Assembly (NCBI GenBank): GCA_001632435.1
Contig: KV424038.1
Location: forward strand, 2,388-66,387
Direction: 5' to 3'
Length of the DNA stretch: 64,000 nt
From: Calocera cornea HHB12733
Taxonomy: Eukaryota > Basidiomycota > Dacrymycetes > Dacrymycetales > Dacrymycetaceae
Shown here: in pieces, positions 1 to 10,932 of the stretch
Numbering within the stretch: position 1 is the stretch's first letter
Layout: each line of letters begins with the position of its first letter
Program-made: the position numbers and the translations under genes
Notes under the pieces: model-generated
The model's database searches: none
Seen by the model: only the letters and a program-made list of their open reading frames with translations
Told to the model about the DNA's origin: nothing

Positions 1-363
1 TCACTCCTATGTTCCACCCCAGCAAACCACCCTGCGCTCTGGACGTGTGGCTCAGCCTCGCCATCGTGCAGATCAATAGCCTGTCTCGCAGGTGCTCGAC
101 CCTTAAGAAGGGGATGATGTCAGGAACCACCTCCGGGCCGCCAGGGTTCTCTTACCTGAACCTCCCGGAACATCACCTCCCTTACCTGAACCTCAGCCAA
201 GCTAATAACCGGACATCCAAAACATGTACCCGGACCGTACGGAATTATAGGACCCGTCCATGTCATTGGAATGAGTCCTGGGCCTGTCTCTGGCCCGCAG
301 CCCCACAAGATGCTGTACCGTATATATAGCGTGCCCGGCACGGTAGTTACACCCTGTCGTGTC

Positions 364-365
<2 letters not shown>

Positions 366-396
<31 letters not shown>
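366..396. repeat. (CT)n microsatellite
   Basis: An uninterrupted run of 15 CT dinucleotides. Confidence 0.95.
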
Positions 397-399
<3 letters not shown>

Positions 400-705
400 G
401 TACTTGCTTCCCCCTGTACCTGTCCCTAGTCAATCCCAGCTTGTTCTCCCCCTCTGTCCTGTCCCCCCGGCTCGACGCGACCTATCCCAGCCGGTACCTG
501 AACCCCGACCCTCGCTTACCTGAACCTACCTGAACCTGCCCGACCCGCAATCCTGACACTCCCTTGCTTCCTCCGAGGGCAGCCTCCGCGAAAATGACAC
601 AACTCGGCTCGAAAGACAAGGTGGAAATAGCGCTTGAACGCATCGGGTTCGAGACCATTAACTAACGGCCTGGGTCCTGTCCACCGAATTGCCAAGGGTC
701 CCAGG

Positions 706-960
706 GACGTCTGCTCTCTCTTGAAAGTTCGAAGAATACACTCAGGGCTATCAGGAAACACGCGCAGGATAACCTAGACTCTCCGCTCACAGCGATATGC
801 AGCTGCTCGAGGAAGTATTCTGTGCTTGCTCTCTGGGAAGTCCTGAAGAGGACGCTCAGGGCTATCAGGAGACATTCGTCGGACACCCTGGACTCCCCAG
901 GGTGCTCATCACCAGTGACCCACTTACAGGAAGCAGTCTGTGCCTGTAAATCCCTACGTT
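706..960 (+). repeat. Degenerate tandem repeat, about 114-bp unit
   Basis: Two diverged direct copies are visible, sharing CTCAGGGCTATCAGGA at about 741 and 853, with matching flanks before (TGCTCTCTC / TGCTCTCTG) and after (CTAGACTC / CTGGACTC). The start of a third copy follows near 930. One plus-strand frame stays open through both copies (about 664-980) without an ATG, so this may be a decayed repeat-containing gene or non-coding repeats. Confidence 0.6.
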
Positions 961-2546
961 TCGTGACGCACGCCGAATGAAAAGGGCTGAACCAGAATGC
1001 GTGACTAGGCTACCTGGGTCCTGGGCCCGCTGTAAAAGAGACATCTGGCTCAGTGAGAGAAGTACGGAAACTGCAGCTGGTATTCCTGTGCTGTCAACAG
1101 GAGGGGCGATGTGTAATGAGCCCGACCGCGGCCGCCTTCTTCCACCGTATTTTGTCTGAAGTCAGTTCTATGGTCTCCTGTTGAGGGTGTTCCGGGATTG
1201 GAGTCCTCGGTTCAGCGCAGTGCTCTTGCTGGTCCCACTAGCGCCCCTTGCGATATTCTGACAAGTACCCCGACCGTCGTACCCTGCACTCGTGTCTCTG
1301 CTGACGGTGAGACTTGATAATATGAAGAAGTTAATGCGCATGTTGTACTTGTCGAGCCCTGTACAGAGTATACAGCTCGTGTTTTGTCCATCCTGACAAG
1401 CGCGTTTTGCATTGCGGTTCATACTATCTCTAGAACCTGATGGAAGGTTCGTCAGCCAAGACGAACTCGGGGAACATCTGTTGAAGTATTGTTATCTCTG
1501 GTGCCGGTGCATATCAATACCGGGCTGATATCGTGCCGTCGGAAATGATGTCGCGGTGTCGAGGATGATGCCAACGTGTGGGGCCCACTGGTATACTTAC
1601 CACAAGCTTCGCCTTCTACTGTGAACGTGAAAGTGGCCTCTAGCCGCGTGGATTTCATAGCAACTTGCACGGCAACAAAGCCAAATGCGGTGGGAGGCGA
1701 CAATGGAGCCCCTCTTGTGACGACGCAGCAATGAATTGCTGGGCTCACGAAGCTACGGAGGGCGGTGCACAGCTGTGATGCGCCATCAGCTGGCGACTCA
1801 CCCGGGAATCTCACGGGGTGTCGCCCGCTGGTGCGGTGGTGTCACCTCCACCTGACCCTGGCTTGCGGGCAATACACTTCTGTGATCGTCGGGATGCCTT
1901 CTGATCATCGGGCTTTTCAGGACTGTATAACGTAGTTACCGGTCAGCTCTTCATTCATCTGTTCATAGAGGACTCAGGACAATGGCTTTTGCTCGCGTCA
2001 GCGATGAAGTATGTGGCATAGGAGTGGCATGCACTTTTGATGGGAATATTAAGCGACACGGGCGGGTTCGCTGCGGGCCGCTTCCATCCCAAGCCCCATC
2101 GCGTGGCCTGTGCGGCCGTGGCTGGCGGGGAACGCAGGTGTGCGTGGCGAACTGGATGACGTACGCGGATGGCGGAATGAAATGGCCTTGGTTCGGTGTC
2201 TCTCGGTTCATTGCCTTCTCGTAAGCTCCAGCACCGCTGGTGGCCGGGGCAGTGCCTCAGGGAGCAACCGAATCCGCATCCGGGACGGGTCCTGCCCCCC
2301 ATTTTTTGGTTCCGAGTGTTTATCCAGGGAGGTATATTGGTGTCGTCTCCCAGTGTGCGGTGCCATGGCGTACCCTGCCAACCCTGCCCTCCTCCACACA
2401 GCATATACGTACACCGCTGCCCACTCTGCCCCCCTTCAGCGCCCGCGTCCCCGGCAGTACATCTATTGCTGCCCTTCCCCGCCAAATCGTCCATTTATCC
2501 CCCCATCAACGTATCCTCCCCTCACTCCACCCCTCTCTCATGCACA

Positions 2547-3254
2547 ATGTCTCCCCTTGCAACTCCTAAGTCCATCCTCAAGCGCTCCTGCTTCCCGCAG
2601 AAGACGGCCGCCATCTGCCGTTCAGTCTCTTTCTGCTCGGAGGAGTCGGTCCGGATGGCCGACTCGTACGATCGCTCCCCAGCCTCACCGACCACCGAGC
2701 TCTCCTGGTCGGACATCGAGGAGCTCCGTCGGCTTCAACTGGAGGCAGACGGGGAGGACGCTTTCGACTCCCTCGACGAGGCAAAGGCGCTCATGGACCT
2801 GCCGGCGTTGCTGGCATCAGCGCCTACCGCGCTCCTCCCCCTGCTTCCTCCGATCACGAGCATATCCCGGCCCGTACCCACCCTCACGCTCCCGGCGCCC
2901 CGGAATCGTGGTGGCGCCGGATCCCTCGCCCCGCAGAAGCGCTCTGCTCCCCAGCTAGCGCCCACCCTGCGCAAGCGCCCGCTCCTCGCGTTCCTCCCGC
3001 TCCTCCCTGTTGGCGATGCGACGCCCTCCCCCGGGCCCGTGCCGATGAGGAACGACCCGAACGCGATGTTGTACTTCTCGCAGCGGTCGACGCATGCCCA
3101 CGGGCATGACGCGGACAGTCCGATGACGGACGAGAGTGCGTCTCCCGTCACTCCGCCGGATATGCGTCGGATGCACCCGCTCGAGCATGAGTCTGGTGCG
3201 GGCGCACAGGCGTTCGAGATCACGTTCAAGCGACGAATGGAGACCGATTGGTAG
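2547..3254 (+). CDS. Pro/Ser-rich hypothetical protein (235 aa)
   Basis: Single-exon gene. I chose the ATG at 2547 because it follows a pyrimidine-rich leader with a CACA context and opens a low-stop, coding-like frame of 235 codons; the same frame upstream looks like untranslated leader. The N-terminus is basic (TPKSILKRS), followed by a Ser-rich stretch (about 25-50), an acidic helical segment (about 55-85) and long Pro/Leu/Ala-rich linkers. Late in the protein SPMTDESASPVTPPD has several SP/TP sites that kinases could use. No TM segment, signal peptide or known domain is recognised. It resembles the disordered regulatory proteins typical of basidiomycetes, but no function can be assigned. 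It is convergent with the membrane-protein gene at 3820-4441. Confidence 0.7.
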   Translation: MSPLATPKSILKRSCFPQKTAAICRSVSFCSEESVRMADSYDRSPASPTTELSWSDIEELRRLQLEADGEDAFDSLDEAKALMDLPALLASAPTALLPLLPPITSISRPVPTLTLPAPRNRGGAGSLAPQKRSAPQLAPTLRKRPLLAFLPLLPVGDATPSPGPVPMRNDPNAMLYFSQRSTHAHGHDADSPMTDESASPVTPPDMRRMHPLEHESGAGAQAFEITFKRRMETDW

Positions 3255-3819
3255 AGCGTTTGAGCCTTCTCCGGAATAGCAAATCCTGCTGGTCAGGATG
3301 CGCTGAGCGTATGTGCAATTCCCCGTCTCTCGAGGAAAGACGCTCATCATCAGAGCAGTGCCTAGCAGCTTTGGGCTGGCCCCTGACACCATCACAAAAC
3401 GCACTTCTGCTAGCGCATTTTGTGTTCCTGCCCCATGGAGCAGACAGTGCATGCATCTATGCCAGCGATGGGCGTTTGCGACCGCTACCTTGCAAATGGC
3501 ATCCCTCTGATCATGCTGCACTCATCGCGGAATACGCCATGCTGTACTCTATTTGGCCGGCTTCTTGCGCCCCTTTTGGGCTTACACGGGTTGGTCCGGA
3601 CGGATGGATCGCACGGACCAAGAAATTGTAGCAAATATGTCGAATGTGTTATTGTATTGTAAGAAGAAACTCTGCACGGATAGAGTGTAATGCAGATCTA
3701 GTGTACACAGCTCATTCAGATGCGTGGAAGGTCGTTTCGTGCGGGGCCGTAGGAGCGTGAGAAGGAAGGCAAACAGCATAACAACGAAGAAAGGAAGTGC
3801 GGGCAGACTTCGGGGAATG
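3255..3819. other. Convergent intergenic spacer
   Basis: Between two converging genes. It should contain both 3' UTRs. Short open frames here are not supported by splice signals or composition. Confidence 0.6.
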
Positions 3820-4441
3820 TCATATTATCGATATCGAAGTGGAATACGACCTGGTCATTCATCAGCCGATGTGGTCAACTGTGCAAAACAATGTTTACCC
3901 CATGATGGCGACCATTGTCTGCACCAGTGCCCACAAGAACGGAACCCAACTATTCAGGTTTGACGTCAGCGGAGAGTTCTATCGGACAAGCGAAGCACAC
4001 GCACGTCGACATGCTGAAGTACCCGACGCTGTACACGGCTGCAAGGACGAACCCGATGATACTCGCTCCGATGAGAGCAACCAAGCACGCGAAGAAGCCG
4101 AAGGTGAGCGGGATGACCGCTGCGAGGAGCACGGACTTCTTGCTGAAGACGATGAATGCCCATGTGCCGGTTAGGAGGAAGGTGATGCTGTAGCAGATGA
4201 GTGTCCAGTAAAGCGTGAACCGCCACACGTCTATCGATTACCCGATGCCGGCCGTCAGCATGCGGTCGACAGGAGTTGAAGCACGATGCGCACCATTCGA
4301 GTAGTATAAGTAGCAAGTTCCGGGCACTAGCGCGCTCGAGTTCTGGCGGGTGAACTCGGCCCTCGGGTTGTACAGGCACGGGAAGGTCGGCGTCACGTAA
4401 CCCAACGGCGGGGAGAGGATCGTGTCCGGATCTGAAGACAT
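3820..4441 (-). CDS. Small multi-pass membrane protein, TMEM170-like
   Basis: Four-exon minus gene: 4441-4294, 4230-4005, 3949-3899, 3850-3820; 151 aa. Introns begin GTGCGC, GTGCGT and GTAAAC and end in TAG, TAG and CAG; a CTGAC branch site is seen in the first two. The N-terminal 49 residues are hydrophilic (LSPPLGYVTPTFPCLY), followed by strongly hydrophobic segments at about 50-77, 82-103, 104-122 and 127-142. The layout and the WRFTLYWTL and GYFSMSTW motifs remind me of fungal members of the TMEM170 family, ER or nuclear-envelope shaping proteins in animals. That assignment rests on memory of the family, not on a search. The last, 31-nt exon is the least certain: without splicing, the frame stops right after IMG. 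It is divergent from the Utp16-like gene with 216 bp between start codons. Confidence 0.6.
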
Positions 4442-4657
4442 GCGTGCGTATGCCAGACAAGGGCAAGGAATGTGTGCAAGGTGGGCTATAACATGGGGCG
4501 TATACTTAGGAGAGATGGTGGAGAGGAGAGGAGAGCTGGGCGGGGTTCATCTTCGGCTCGGAAGCCGCTCAGCAGACCCTGATCTAATCGGACACAAAAT
4601 TATCATAACAGTTTCCTCAATCGACCTGCGTTGGTCCTCTTCACTAAAACGGCCAAT
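4442..4657. promoter_or_regulatory. Divergent promoter region, 216 bp
   Basis: Shared upstream DNA of the membrane-protein gene (minus) and the Utp16-like gene (plus). It contains a purine-rich tract (about 4511-4535). No specific factor site is claimed. Confidence 0.5.
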
Positions 4658-5956
4658 ATGCCCCCTCGTCGTAGTGCTCGCCGTGCTACCAAGCAGGTGG
4701 AGATGCAGGAGCCAGAGTCTACGCCGGCGCAGGAAGCACAGAACGCCTTCGCCAATGCCTTGTCCAGCCGCGGGAAAGGAGGGCAGATCGTCGATGTCGT
4801 CCTACCTACTTCTCGCAGGAAGAGAAAGGCAGCAACACCGGAACCCGCCCCATCCTCTCCACCGGCAGCCACATATGATGCGGAGGATATAGAAGAGGAG
4901 GAGGATGATGACGATGACGCTCCCGAGCCTGTATCGATGAAAAGCGGTCGCAAGGTTGCAGAAGATGAGGCGAAGAGGGTGAAGGAGTTTGAGGAAAGGT
5001 GAGCAGCACAGTGATGAGCTCAAGTGCAACTTGCTCATTAGCATCATTAAGCGCTGCGGCCAGGCGGAGAGAAGCCAACAAAAAGCGTGACCAAGCGCTG
5101 AAGGAACGTGCAGATGCTCAAGGCGGTGGCCGCAAGAAGCGCAAGGCAGAGGTCGAAGAATCGGCAGCTGAAGGCGATGTCGATGAGGCTGCGAATATCC
5201 CGCTTCCTCCGTCGGATGATGTGGATTCGGAGCAGCGGGAAGCGGAAGAAAGGATGAAACGGGCTATGGCCGAAGCTGATGAAGAGGACGAGGAAGAGGA
5301 GGAAGGAGAGGGCCATTTGCAAGAAGGAGATGTGGAGATAGACGAGCAGGACGACGACGCCACGGCAGTATCTGGCGAAGTGCCGGAAGGTTCTCGTCAT
5401 ATTCGTCTCGATGCCCTGCTGGACGAGGAAGAAGAAAACATCGTTCCTCAACAAGCGTCCATACCTCGTCATCTTCCGGATCATCTGTTCGCCTCTGCTG
5501 CAGCGGCTATGTCGGAGGCACAGAAGAAGGAGCGCTCGCTGAAGAAGGCTAATAAGACTGAGAAGTCCAAGGAGAAGGAGGGGAAGAAACGTCGAAGGGA
5601 CGCCATGAAGGATAGGGTAGTTGGGTACGCTTCCAACCGTTGTGTCGTTGTTCGAGTCTAATACCTGATAGGTCTCGTACCGTCCGCGTGTTGCCATCAC
5701 AACCTCAGCCGGACACTGGTGCCAAGACCGGTGTCGCGGCAGCTCTCTTCGTGCGGCAGAGGCTGAACCTGACCGAGCCACAAAACGGTGCGAAGAGAAA
5801 GAAAAATCTGAAGGGTTGGGAACGCAAGGCTGGTATGTCCACGGTCCCTTTCTACTGTGCAACTCAATCAATGCTGAACTGCTATCAGCACATCTTGCTA
5901 TCAGCCAGGGCTCTTCTGGCCCTGCTAGAGGATTCGCAAGAAGCCTGAAGCGGTAA
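4658..5956 (+). CDS. Nucleolar Bud21/Utp16-like protein (U3 snoRNA-associated)
   Basis: Four exons: 4658-4998, 5052-5624, 5672-5832, 5931-5956. The protein is very charged: a basic N-terminus (PPRRSARRATK), acidic runs (EEEEDDDDD near 80-90, EEDEEEEEGEG in the middle), Lys/Arg-rich nuclear-localisation stretches (RKKRK, KKRRR), then a conserved-looking C-terminal block with RHLPDHLF, RTVRVLP, KKNLKGWERK and GFARSLKR. This order (charged linker, a helix with HLPDHLF, then a basic GWER-type tail) matches what I know of fungal Bud21/Utp16, a component of the 90S small-subunit processome that acts in the nucleolus in 18S rRNA maturation. The second intron donor (GTACGC at 5625) was picked because it is the only one restoring frame to RTVRVLP. 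The final short exon is the weakest part of the model. Other basic nucleolar proteins remain possible. Confidence 0.55.
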
Positions 5957-6211
5957 AGGGCCTCTGCGTTCTTTTGTGCCTTGACTTTGTCCATGGTTTC
6001 CGTAGATATATGCCAATTTCACGACTAACGATGCCATACACTACTGTAAACTAGCACTACAAAATGTCTGCGTTGCTGGGAGCCTATGACACTGGTGAAC
6101 ATGCTAGCAACTCATGGTAAAATACTTCAAACTTTCGATGGGTTGCGTCTGTTGAATGATTCAGCGGCTGAGAGTCCGCCTTAAACCTGGTTCAGGTTTC
6201 TCTTTGTTGAC

Positions 6212-6283
6212 GTCCCCGTGGCCTAATGGTTAAGGCGTCGGATTCCGAATCCGGAGGCTGCGAGTTCGAGTCTTGCCGGGGAC
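6212..6283 (+). tRNA. tRNA-Arg (anticodon CCG)
   Basis: A 72-nt cloverleaf without intron. The acceptor stem is GTCCCCG paired with CGGGGAC; the D arm is GCCT/AGGC; the anticodon stem TCGGA/TCCGG encloses the loop TTCCGAA, giving anticodon CCG, which reads CGG (Arg). The T arm carries TTCGAGT. The internal A box (TGGCCTAATGG) and B box (GAGTTCGAGTC) are the Pol III promoter. CCA is not encoded, as expected in eukaryotes. Confidence 0.93.
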
Positions 6284-6532
6284 TTACGTTGTTTTTGACA
6301 TCTCGAAAAGGCTCTGACGGAAAAGGTTCCGAGCACAGGTCACAGTTAGAAACACGTGAATTCATTCATATAACTTATGCGTTCGCCGATAATGTACAGA
6401 AAACAATGCTTGAGGTCACAAGAAAATGCTCAAGTACTTTATAGTGCTAACTGAGGGCATGTATGCTGCTACACTGATACAAGTGGAGAAAACAAAGAGG
6501 AAACCAGGCAAAATTGGTCGACACACGCATCA

Positions 6533-8618
6533 TTAAAGCCGGGGCCGTTTCGCTTCAGGTGAGCCCTGGGTCGACGCCGCTCTTTTCTTGACATCACTTG
6601 CCCACATGAAGAAATTACACCGGTACTCGGGGTTGACTTCTTCCCTAAGTCGTTTAGAATGACCAGAATCATAGCCGGTGCCAACGGGCCTGCTCGCTAT
6701 GTCAGACACAAACACCCCTGCGCAACTGACAGCGAACGCACAATGAACACAAATAGAAGTGTTTTCCTTTGTTCGGTCCTGGTTTATTAACCGTAAACTC
6801 CTTTGCGGGTATTCCATGGCCGGAACATTTCGGTGCAGTAGGCCGAGACAATAGGCTGGACCAGGCCGCTTTGGACGATCCAGAAGACTCCGACTGGCTG
6901 ATGATCTTCGCCCAATCTTCATCGTCCTCCACGTCACCAACCCCGCTTGTGGATTGCTGCGTCGACTGAGAAATAGTACGATTACTTGATGAGTCGGTAG
7001 ACTGTGATGCGCTTGCTGGTGGCGGTTCAGTTACGGCTTTCGAGCCAAAGAATGAAGAAAGCTTCATTTGACCGTTCTTCGGCTTCTTGTCTGATGTCTT
7101 GCCCTTGCTCTTGCTCTGAGAGAAGAATTTAGTTGGTGACTTCGGTCGAAGCGACACCACTTGAGCAACAAGTTTCGGCGGCAGAGGAGCAGTGTCCCCT
7201 GTCAGAACGCCCGAGGCGGGATACGTCTGAGCACCAGGCGGAGGAGGGGTGTCAATCGGCGTCTCTAGTACCTCGGATATCTCGCGCTCCTGTGATGGAG
7301 GACTTTGGCTGCGCCGCCCTTTCACAGGCGAATCTATGGGCTTCCTGCCAAAGAATGTCGAAAGAAGCGGCTGTTTGTTCGAAAACTCGTCCCAGTGCCT
7401 TGCAGATATCCGCGGAAGCTCCCTTGTGGGGTCGAATTGCATTGCATCCTGCAGACGGCGCACAGTACCATCCGGTAACGTAATCTCGTCGTGTAGGTCT
7501 ACGTACACGGGACAATGGTCGGATCCCTGTACCTTTTGGAGGACATCAGAGTGTTTAATCCATGGCAGTAGTCCATCGGTACAAAGAATATAGTCAATCC
7601 TCGAGCCGTAGTTCGCGGTCCGGGCATCAATGAGTGTGTTCCAACCTAGTCCGCGTCAGCACGGCACAAATAGAATTCGAGAGGCGCAAACAGGTGAACA
7701 TTCCCGTCCGCTCAGGCCAGAACCTTCTTGTGAGGTCGGTAAGCTTTCCGTTTGGTTTCAGCCAGTCGCGCAACCAGACACGAGGCGGATGATCCCACCA
7801 CACACTCCGCCTACTCTGTAGTTGGCCATCGCAGTGGTCGATTGGCTGGGAGCATATATTGATATCTCCCAACACAATCACCTCTCGCCCTTCCTCTTCA
7901 ACCAAGATCCGCACTCGTTCTCGTAACATGTTGTGGAAGTTGATTTTGAACGGGAGCCGGCCCTCGGATGCCTCGGCGGGGCAGTAGGTGTTGATGAGGA
8001 CGAAGAGACCGAAGTCGAGGACGAGTGCTCGGCCCTCATTGTCCAGTTCTAGGAGATCGCACGGAATATGACCCTTGTCGTCAGGTATCAGGTCCAGAAG
8101 ATGCGCAGATGGATAATGGTGAGAGACCCGTTCCTCTTCGGAGAGCGAGGGCTTTGGTTGTAGTAGCCCAGACAGTCCCTCTTCAGCCTTCAGGGGAATC
8201 ACTGTCCTGGAATCGGTGTAAACACCGACACCACTATAGCCTCCTTTGCTCCTGCCCAATGGAAGGGAAAAGAACGCGTCGTAACACCCGGGAACTGCGA
8301 TGGAACGATCGATCGCGGTTCGAGCGATCTTCATCTCTGGCACACTCATAAGTCACGAGGACAGACAGGTAGCAATGACGATACGTACCTTGGAAGCAGA
8401 ATATATCCGACTTGATATCCTCATTTTCGAGCATGGCCTCGAATGTCTTGAGCGTGAACCATCTGCGGACCTGTTGATATACGAATGACACGACTCATGA
8501 GACGTGCGTACGGGTGGTACTGGTTGAGAGTACGGACTCCATTCTGTACAGCATCGTCAGTGCATAGAGAGATATCCAATAGGCAGTCACTCACGATGTT
8601 CCACGTCAATATTCGCAT
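6533..8618 (-). CDS. APN2: AP endonuclease 2 (APN2/APE2), base-excision repair
   Basis: Six exons: 8618-8595, 8543-8512, 8462-8389, 8336-7692, 7645-6742, 6689-6533; 611 aa. The first exon is only 24 nt (MRILTWNI). The exonuclease III-type catalytic domain fills residues 1-310: NGVRTL, CFQEMK with the metal-binding Glu, YSGVGVYT, LGDINI (Asp/Asn pair) and RIDYIL with SDHCP near residue 300, the catalytic His motif. Two PIP-box-like motifs follow (QPLLSTFF at 350, QMKLSSFF at 451). A GRF zinc finger (about 530-600; CSGHG, FYLC, YRCNFFMW) closes the protein. The enzyme cuts DNA 5' of abasic sites and removes blocked 3' ends in the nucleus. Length and domain order match fungal Apn2. The last intron acceptor (6690) could shift by a few bases. 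It is divergent from the OHCU decarboxylase gene. Confidence 0.93.
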
Positions 8619-8727
8619 GTTGTAGCATTTGTGCTTGGTCGCCAGACCGTGGTCGAGGGGCAAGTTAGCGTCAAGGCGCTCGCTCGAGTTAGATGCCTCC
8701 GTAACGTAACCGACCCTTGACACCGTC
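8619..8727. promoter_or_regulatory. Very short divergent promoter (109 bp)
   Basis: Only 109 bp separate the APN2 and OHCU start codons, so both transcripts must start from overlapping control DNA. Confidence 0.6.
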
Positions 8728-9321
8728 ATGACTGGAACGGCCATCCCTACGCTCGACGAAATCACGTCGCCCTATGATGGGCTCAACCATCCGTTGGCGA
8801 AATACATGGAGCTGGTCTTCGAGCCGTCATCTACCATAGAAGACAGTCTACCTTCATTACATGCCGCACTCGTGGCCAACCCACCGAAGTCCCATGCGGA
8901 TGTTATCGACACTTTCGCAGCTATCGTGAAGACCTTGCCATGGCAAGCACGAACGCCGCTGCTCACCGCACACCCGGCGATCGGGCAGAAGAAACTTTCG
9001 GCGCTCAGCGCGACAGAGCAGCGAAGTACGGAGACGGTTGACCCGGTGGTGCAAGAACAACTTATCATTCTCAATGGGGCATATGAGATGAAGTTCCCCG
9101 GGCTACGCTACGTGACATGGGTGAACGGACGCACAAAGGCGCAGGTCGCTGAGGAGATGAAGGGCATGCTGGAGGTGCGGACGGTCGAGTCGATCGACCC
9201 TTCGATCATCGTACCGCACACACCAGGGAGTCCGGAGTGGGTAGAGGAGCTAGATCGCGGTGCCGAGGCGACCATGAACATAGCCAAAGATCGGACCAAC
9301 AAGATCCTTGCAAATAGTTGA
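8728..9321 (+). CDS. 2-oxo-4-hydroxy-4-carboxy-5-ureidoimidazoline (OHCU) decarboxylase
   Basis: Single exon, 197 aa, ATG in a GTC ATG context. The whole protein fits the OHCU decarboxylase fold (family of plant TTL N-domain and animal URAD): LPSLHAAL helix, LLTAHPAIGQKK with the His-Pro-x-Ile-Gly signature near 80-90, then LNGAYEMKFPGL with Tyr/Lys of the substrate pocket, and WVNGRTK with the conserved Gly-Arg. It catalyses the stereospecific third step from urate to allantoin, so it belongs to purine-nitrogen salvage. The C-terminus (KDRTNKILANS) is not a clear PTS1 peroxisomal signal. No other urate-pathway gene lies in the window. It lies 19 bp from the end of the convergent rhomboid gene. 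Confidence 0.92.
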   Translation: MTGTAIPTLDEITSPYDGLNHPLAKYMELVFEPSSTIEDSLPSLHAALVANPPKSHADVIDTFAAIVKTLPWQARTPLLTAHPAIGQKKLSALSATEQRSTETVDPVVQEQLIILNGAYEMKFPGLRYVTWVNGRTKAQVAEEMKGMLEVRTVESIDPSIIVPHTPGSPEWVEELDRGAEATMNIAKDRTNKILANS

Positions 9322-9340
9322 GTGAGGGGTGATGTATGCA

Positions 9341-10725
9341 TTATATCTTCTTCCAGCTAACTGCATCTGTAGCTTGAGATACTCTACGTCGTGTCCAGTT
9401 CCATAGTTGTGGTCCATAGTAGAAGTAGAATACGCCGAACGCGGCTCCTCCAAGATGTGCCCAATGATCAAATACTCTGTGGTAGATGTCAGAAAGGATC
9501 TCGTCGCATATGTGATAGATGCGCACCTCCAGCCTCTCGATACTCCTACAATGTCGAGCAACACCAAACCGCCTACGCCCGCAGATATTGGCATTTGCAG
9601 CCACGGGAAGAAGATGAAGGACACCGAGGCGTCCGGGATGGCTAATGCCGATAATGTCACTGTCGCATATATCGCACCAGAAGCCCCTAGTGATGGTAAT
9701 ATTGAAGTGGCATTGGCGGCGTGCGCCGCAGTAGTCGACACGTTTCCAGCGGTTAACGCTGCGAGCATCCGCGGAAAGCGGAATCTCGTCGCCACAACAT
9801 GCGATAATAGCGACGAGAAGATACCTCCTGCATACGGCATTAGCCGCAACGGACTTCGAAAGGCAAAATGGTTTCTCACCTAGCAGATAGAATGCAAAGG
9901 AGTGGTAGATGTAGGTGGATTCTGGCTCGAGGTTTTGGATTCCGAACTGCTGAGCACCGAGCCAGTCGAATGCGGCCGAGCCAAACGATACTAGTGCAAA
10001 CATATTGAGACCCATATGGATGAAGTTCTGATGGCTGAATGCAGAGGTGACCAGCGTGTAGCTCTTCCCAGACAGCGGCGAATGTAGAAACGAAGCGGCC
10101 ATGCGACTTCGTAAGACCGGTATTTGCCATGCGACGAAGACTGCACTGTTCAAGCCTAGGATTATTAAGGCGGCCTTGCGACCGTCGCTGCTGTTAAGTC
10201 GCGCTTCGGCAACTGAGATCCACGCGCGCTGGAAGTAGACGCGCATTATTGCCGGCCAGTTCTTCGTGTAGTCAACCCACTGCTTTAGTTGAGCCGTAAG
10301 GCTCTGTAGATGCGTCAGGTCAGCAGCTCACTCATCTGTAGTATGACTTACCTTGTGCAGGGCGAATCTTCGGGCGCGCTGCATCTCCTGGCTTGATGGT
10401 CCACCTGATCTCCACCATGTCCCTTGTGTCAGCTCTTTTGCCCATTTGCGCGTGTCTTCATTCGTGTAGCAGGCAGCGAGACCGTAGGTTCCAGCACCCA
10501 CACCTACTGAGAACTGCATAAAGTTCAGCATCTTGAGCACCCTCTATTCGGACAACGTACTAATATTGGTCGCCAGAATACTGGTCGGTGATGCGCCGTG
10601 AAGCTTTCGATTGACTCTCCGCCCGGCACCGTGCTGTTAAAGCGTCGTGGAGGAAGTTGTGTCCATGGCTGATTGACAGGTCGAATTCTAGCACAGAACT
10701 GCAGTCTCGAACCAAGTCTAGACAT
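9341..10725 (-). CDS. Mitochondrial-type rhomboid protease (Pcp1/PARL-like)
   Basis: Five exons: 10725-10561, 10513-10352, 10303-9880, 9827-9527, 9476-9341; 395 aa. The first 55 residues are Arg/Ser-rich without acidic residues at the start (MSRLGSRLQFCARIRP), like a mitochondrial presequence. A TM stretch follows at about 56-72 (FSVGVGAGTYGLAACY), then a matrix or loop region and the rhomboid core. HMGLNMFALVSFG is the TM2 HxxxN region, GASGAIYA holds the catalytic Ser300, and HWAHLGG the catalytic His358. This is the architecture of Pcp1/Rbd1/PARL, inner-membrane proteases that process dynamin-like OPA1/Mgm1 and cytochrome c peroxidase. An extra N-terminal TM before six core TMs also fits. 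Confidence in the family is high; the exact substrate is inferred. Confidence 0.92.
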
Positions 10726-10932
10726 GGGGTAGAGGGCAAGCCTCTACAGTTCAGAGACCAAGGACTTTATGGGCGGCGAGCTATGCACCGGCAGCCGAGT
10801 GGCGATCGACTGTGACGCGTGTGCCCTGATCCCACGGCCGCGCCGTAGTCCCTTGCACACGAGGTCAAGGACGGACAGTGGTGGCGCGAAAAGACTGACA
10901 GCTTATTCTAATGCGGTGATGTTGTTCTTGCC
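10726..10932. promoter_or_regulatory. Divergent promoter, rhomboid / START protein
   Basis: 207 bp between the two start codons. No specific sites claimed. Confidence 0.5.

Larger units (their letters stand above)
1..2546. other. Gene-poor leading region
   Basis: No convincing gene is seen in the first 2.5 kb. Open frames are short, overlap on both strands and lack a coherent splice model. A minus-strand frame near 1620-1750 reads like protein and ends at a GTAAGT donor (about 1605), but I could not find a continuation. The short phrase TACCTGAACCT recurs around 152-190 and 513-535. The last part (about 2370-2546) is C/T-rich and looks like the promoter and 5' leader of the gene at 2547. Confidence 0.6.

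Noticed and set aside
3248..3631. 127-codon plus-strand frame after the first gene
   Set aside because: It starts inside the end of the preceding gene in another frame and lies in the convergent 3' spacer. No coding signature.
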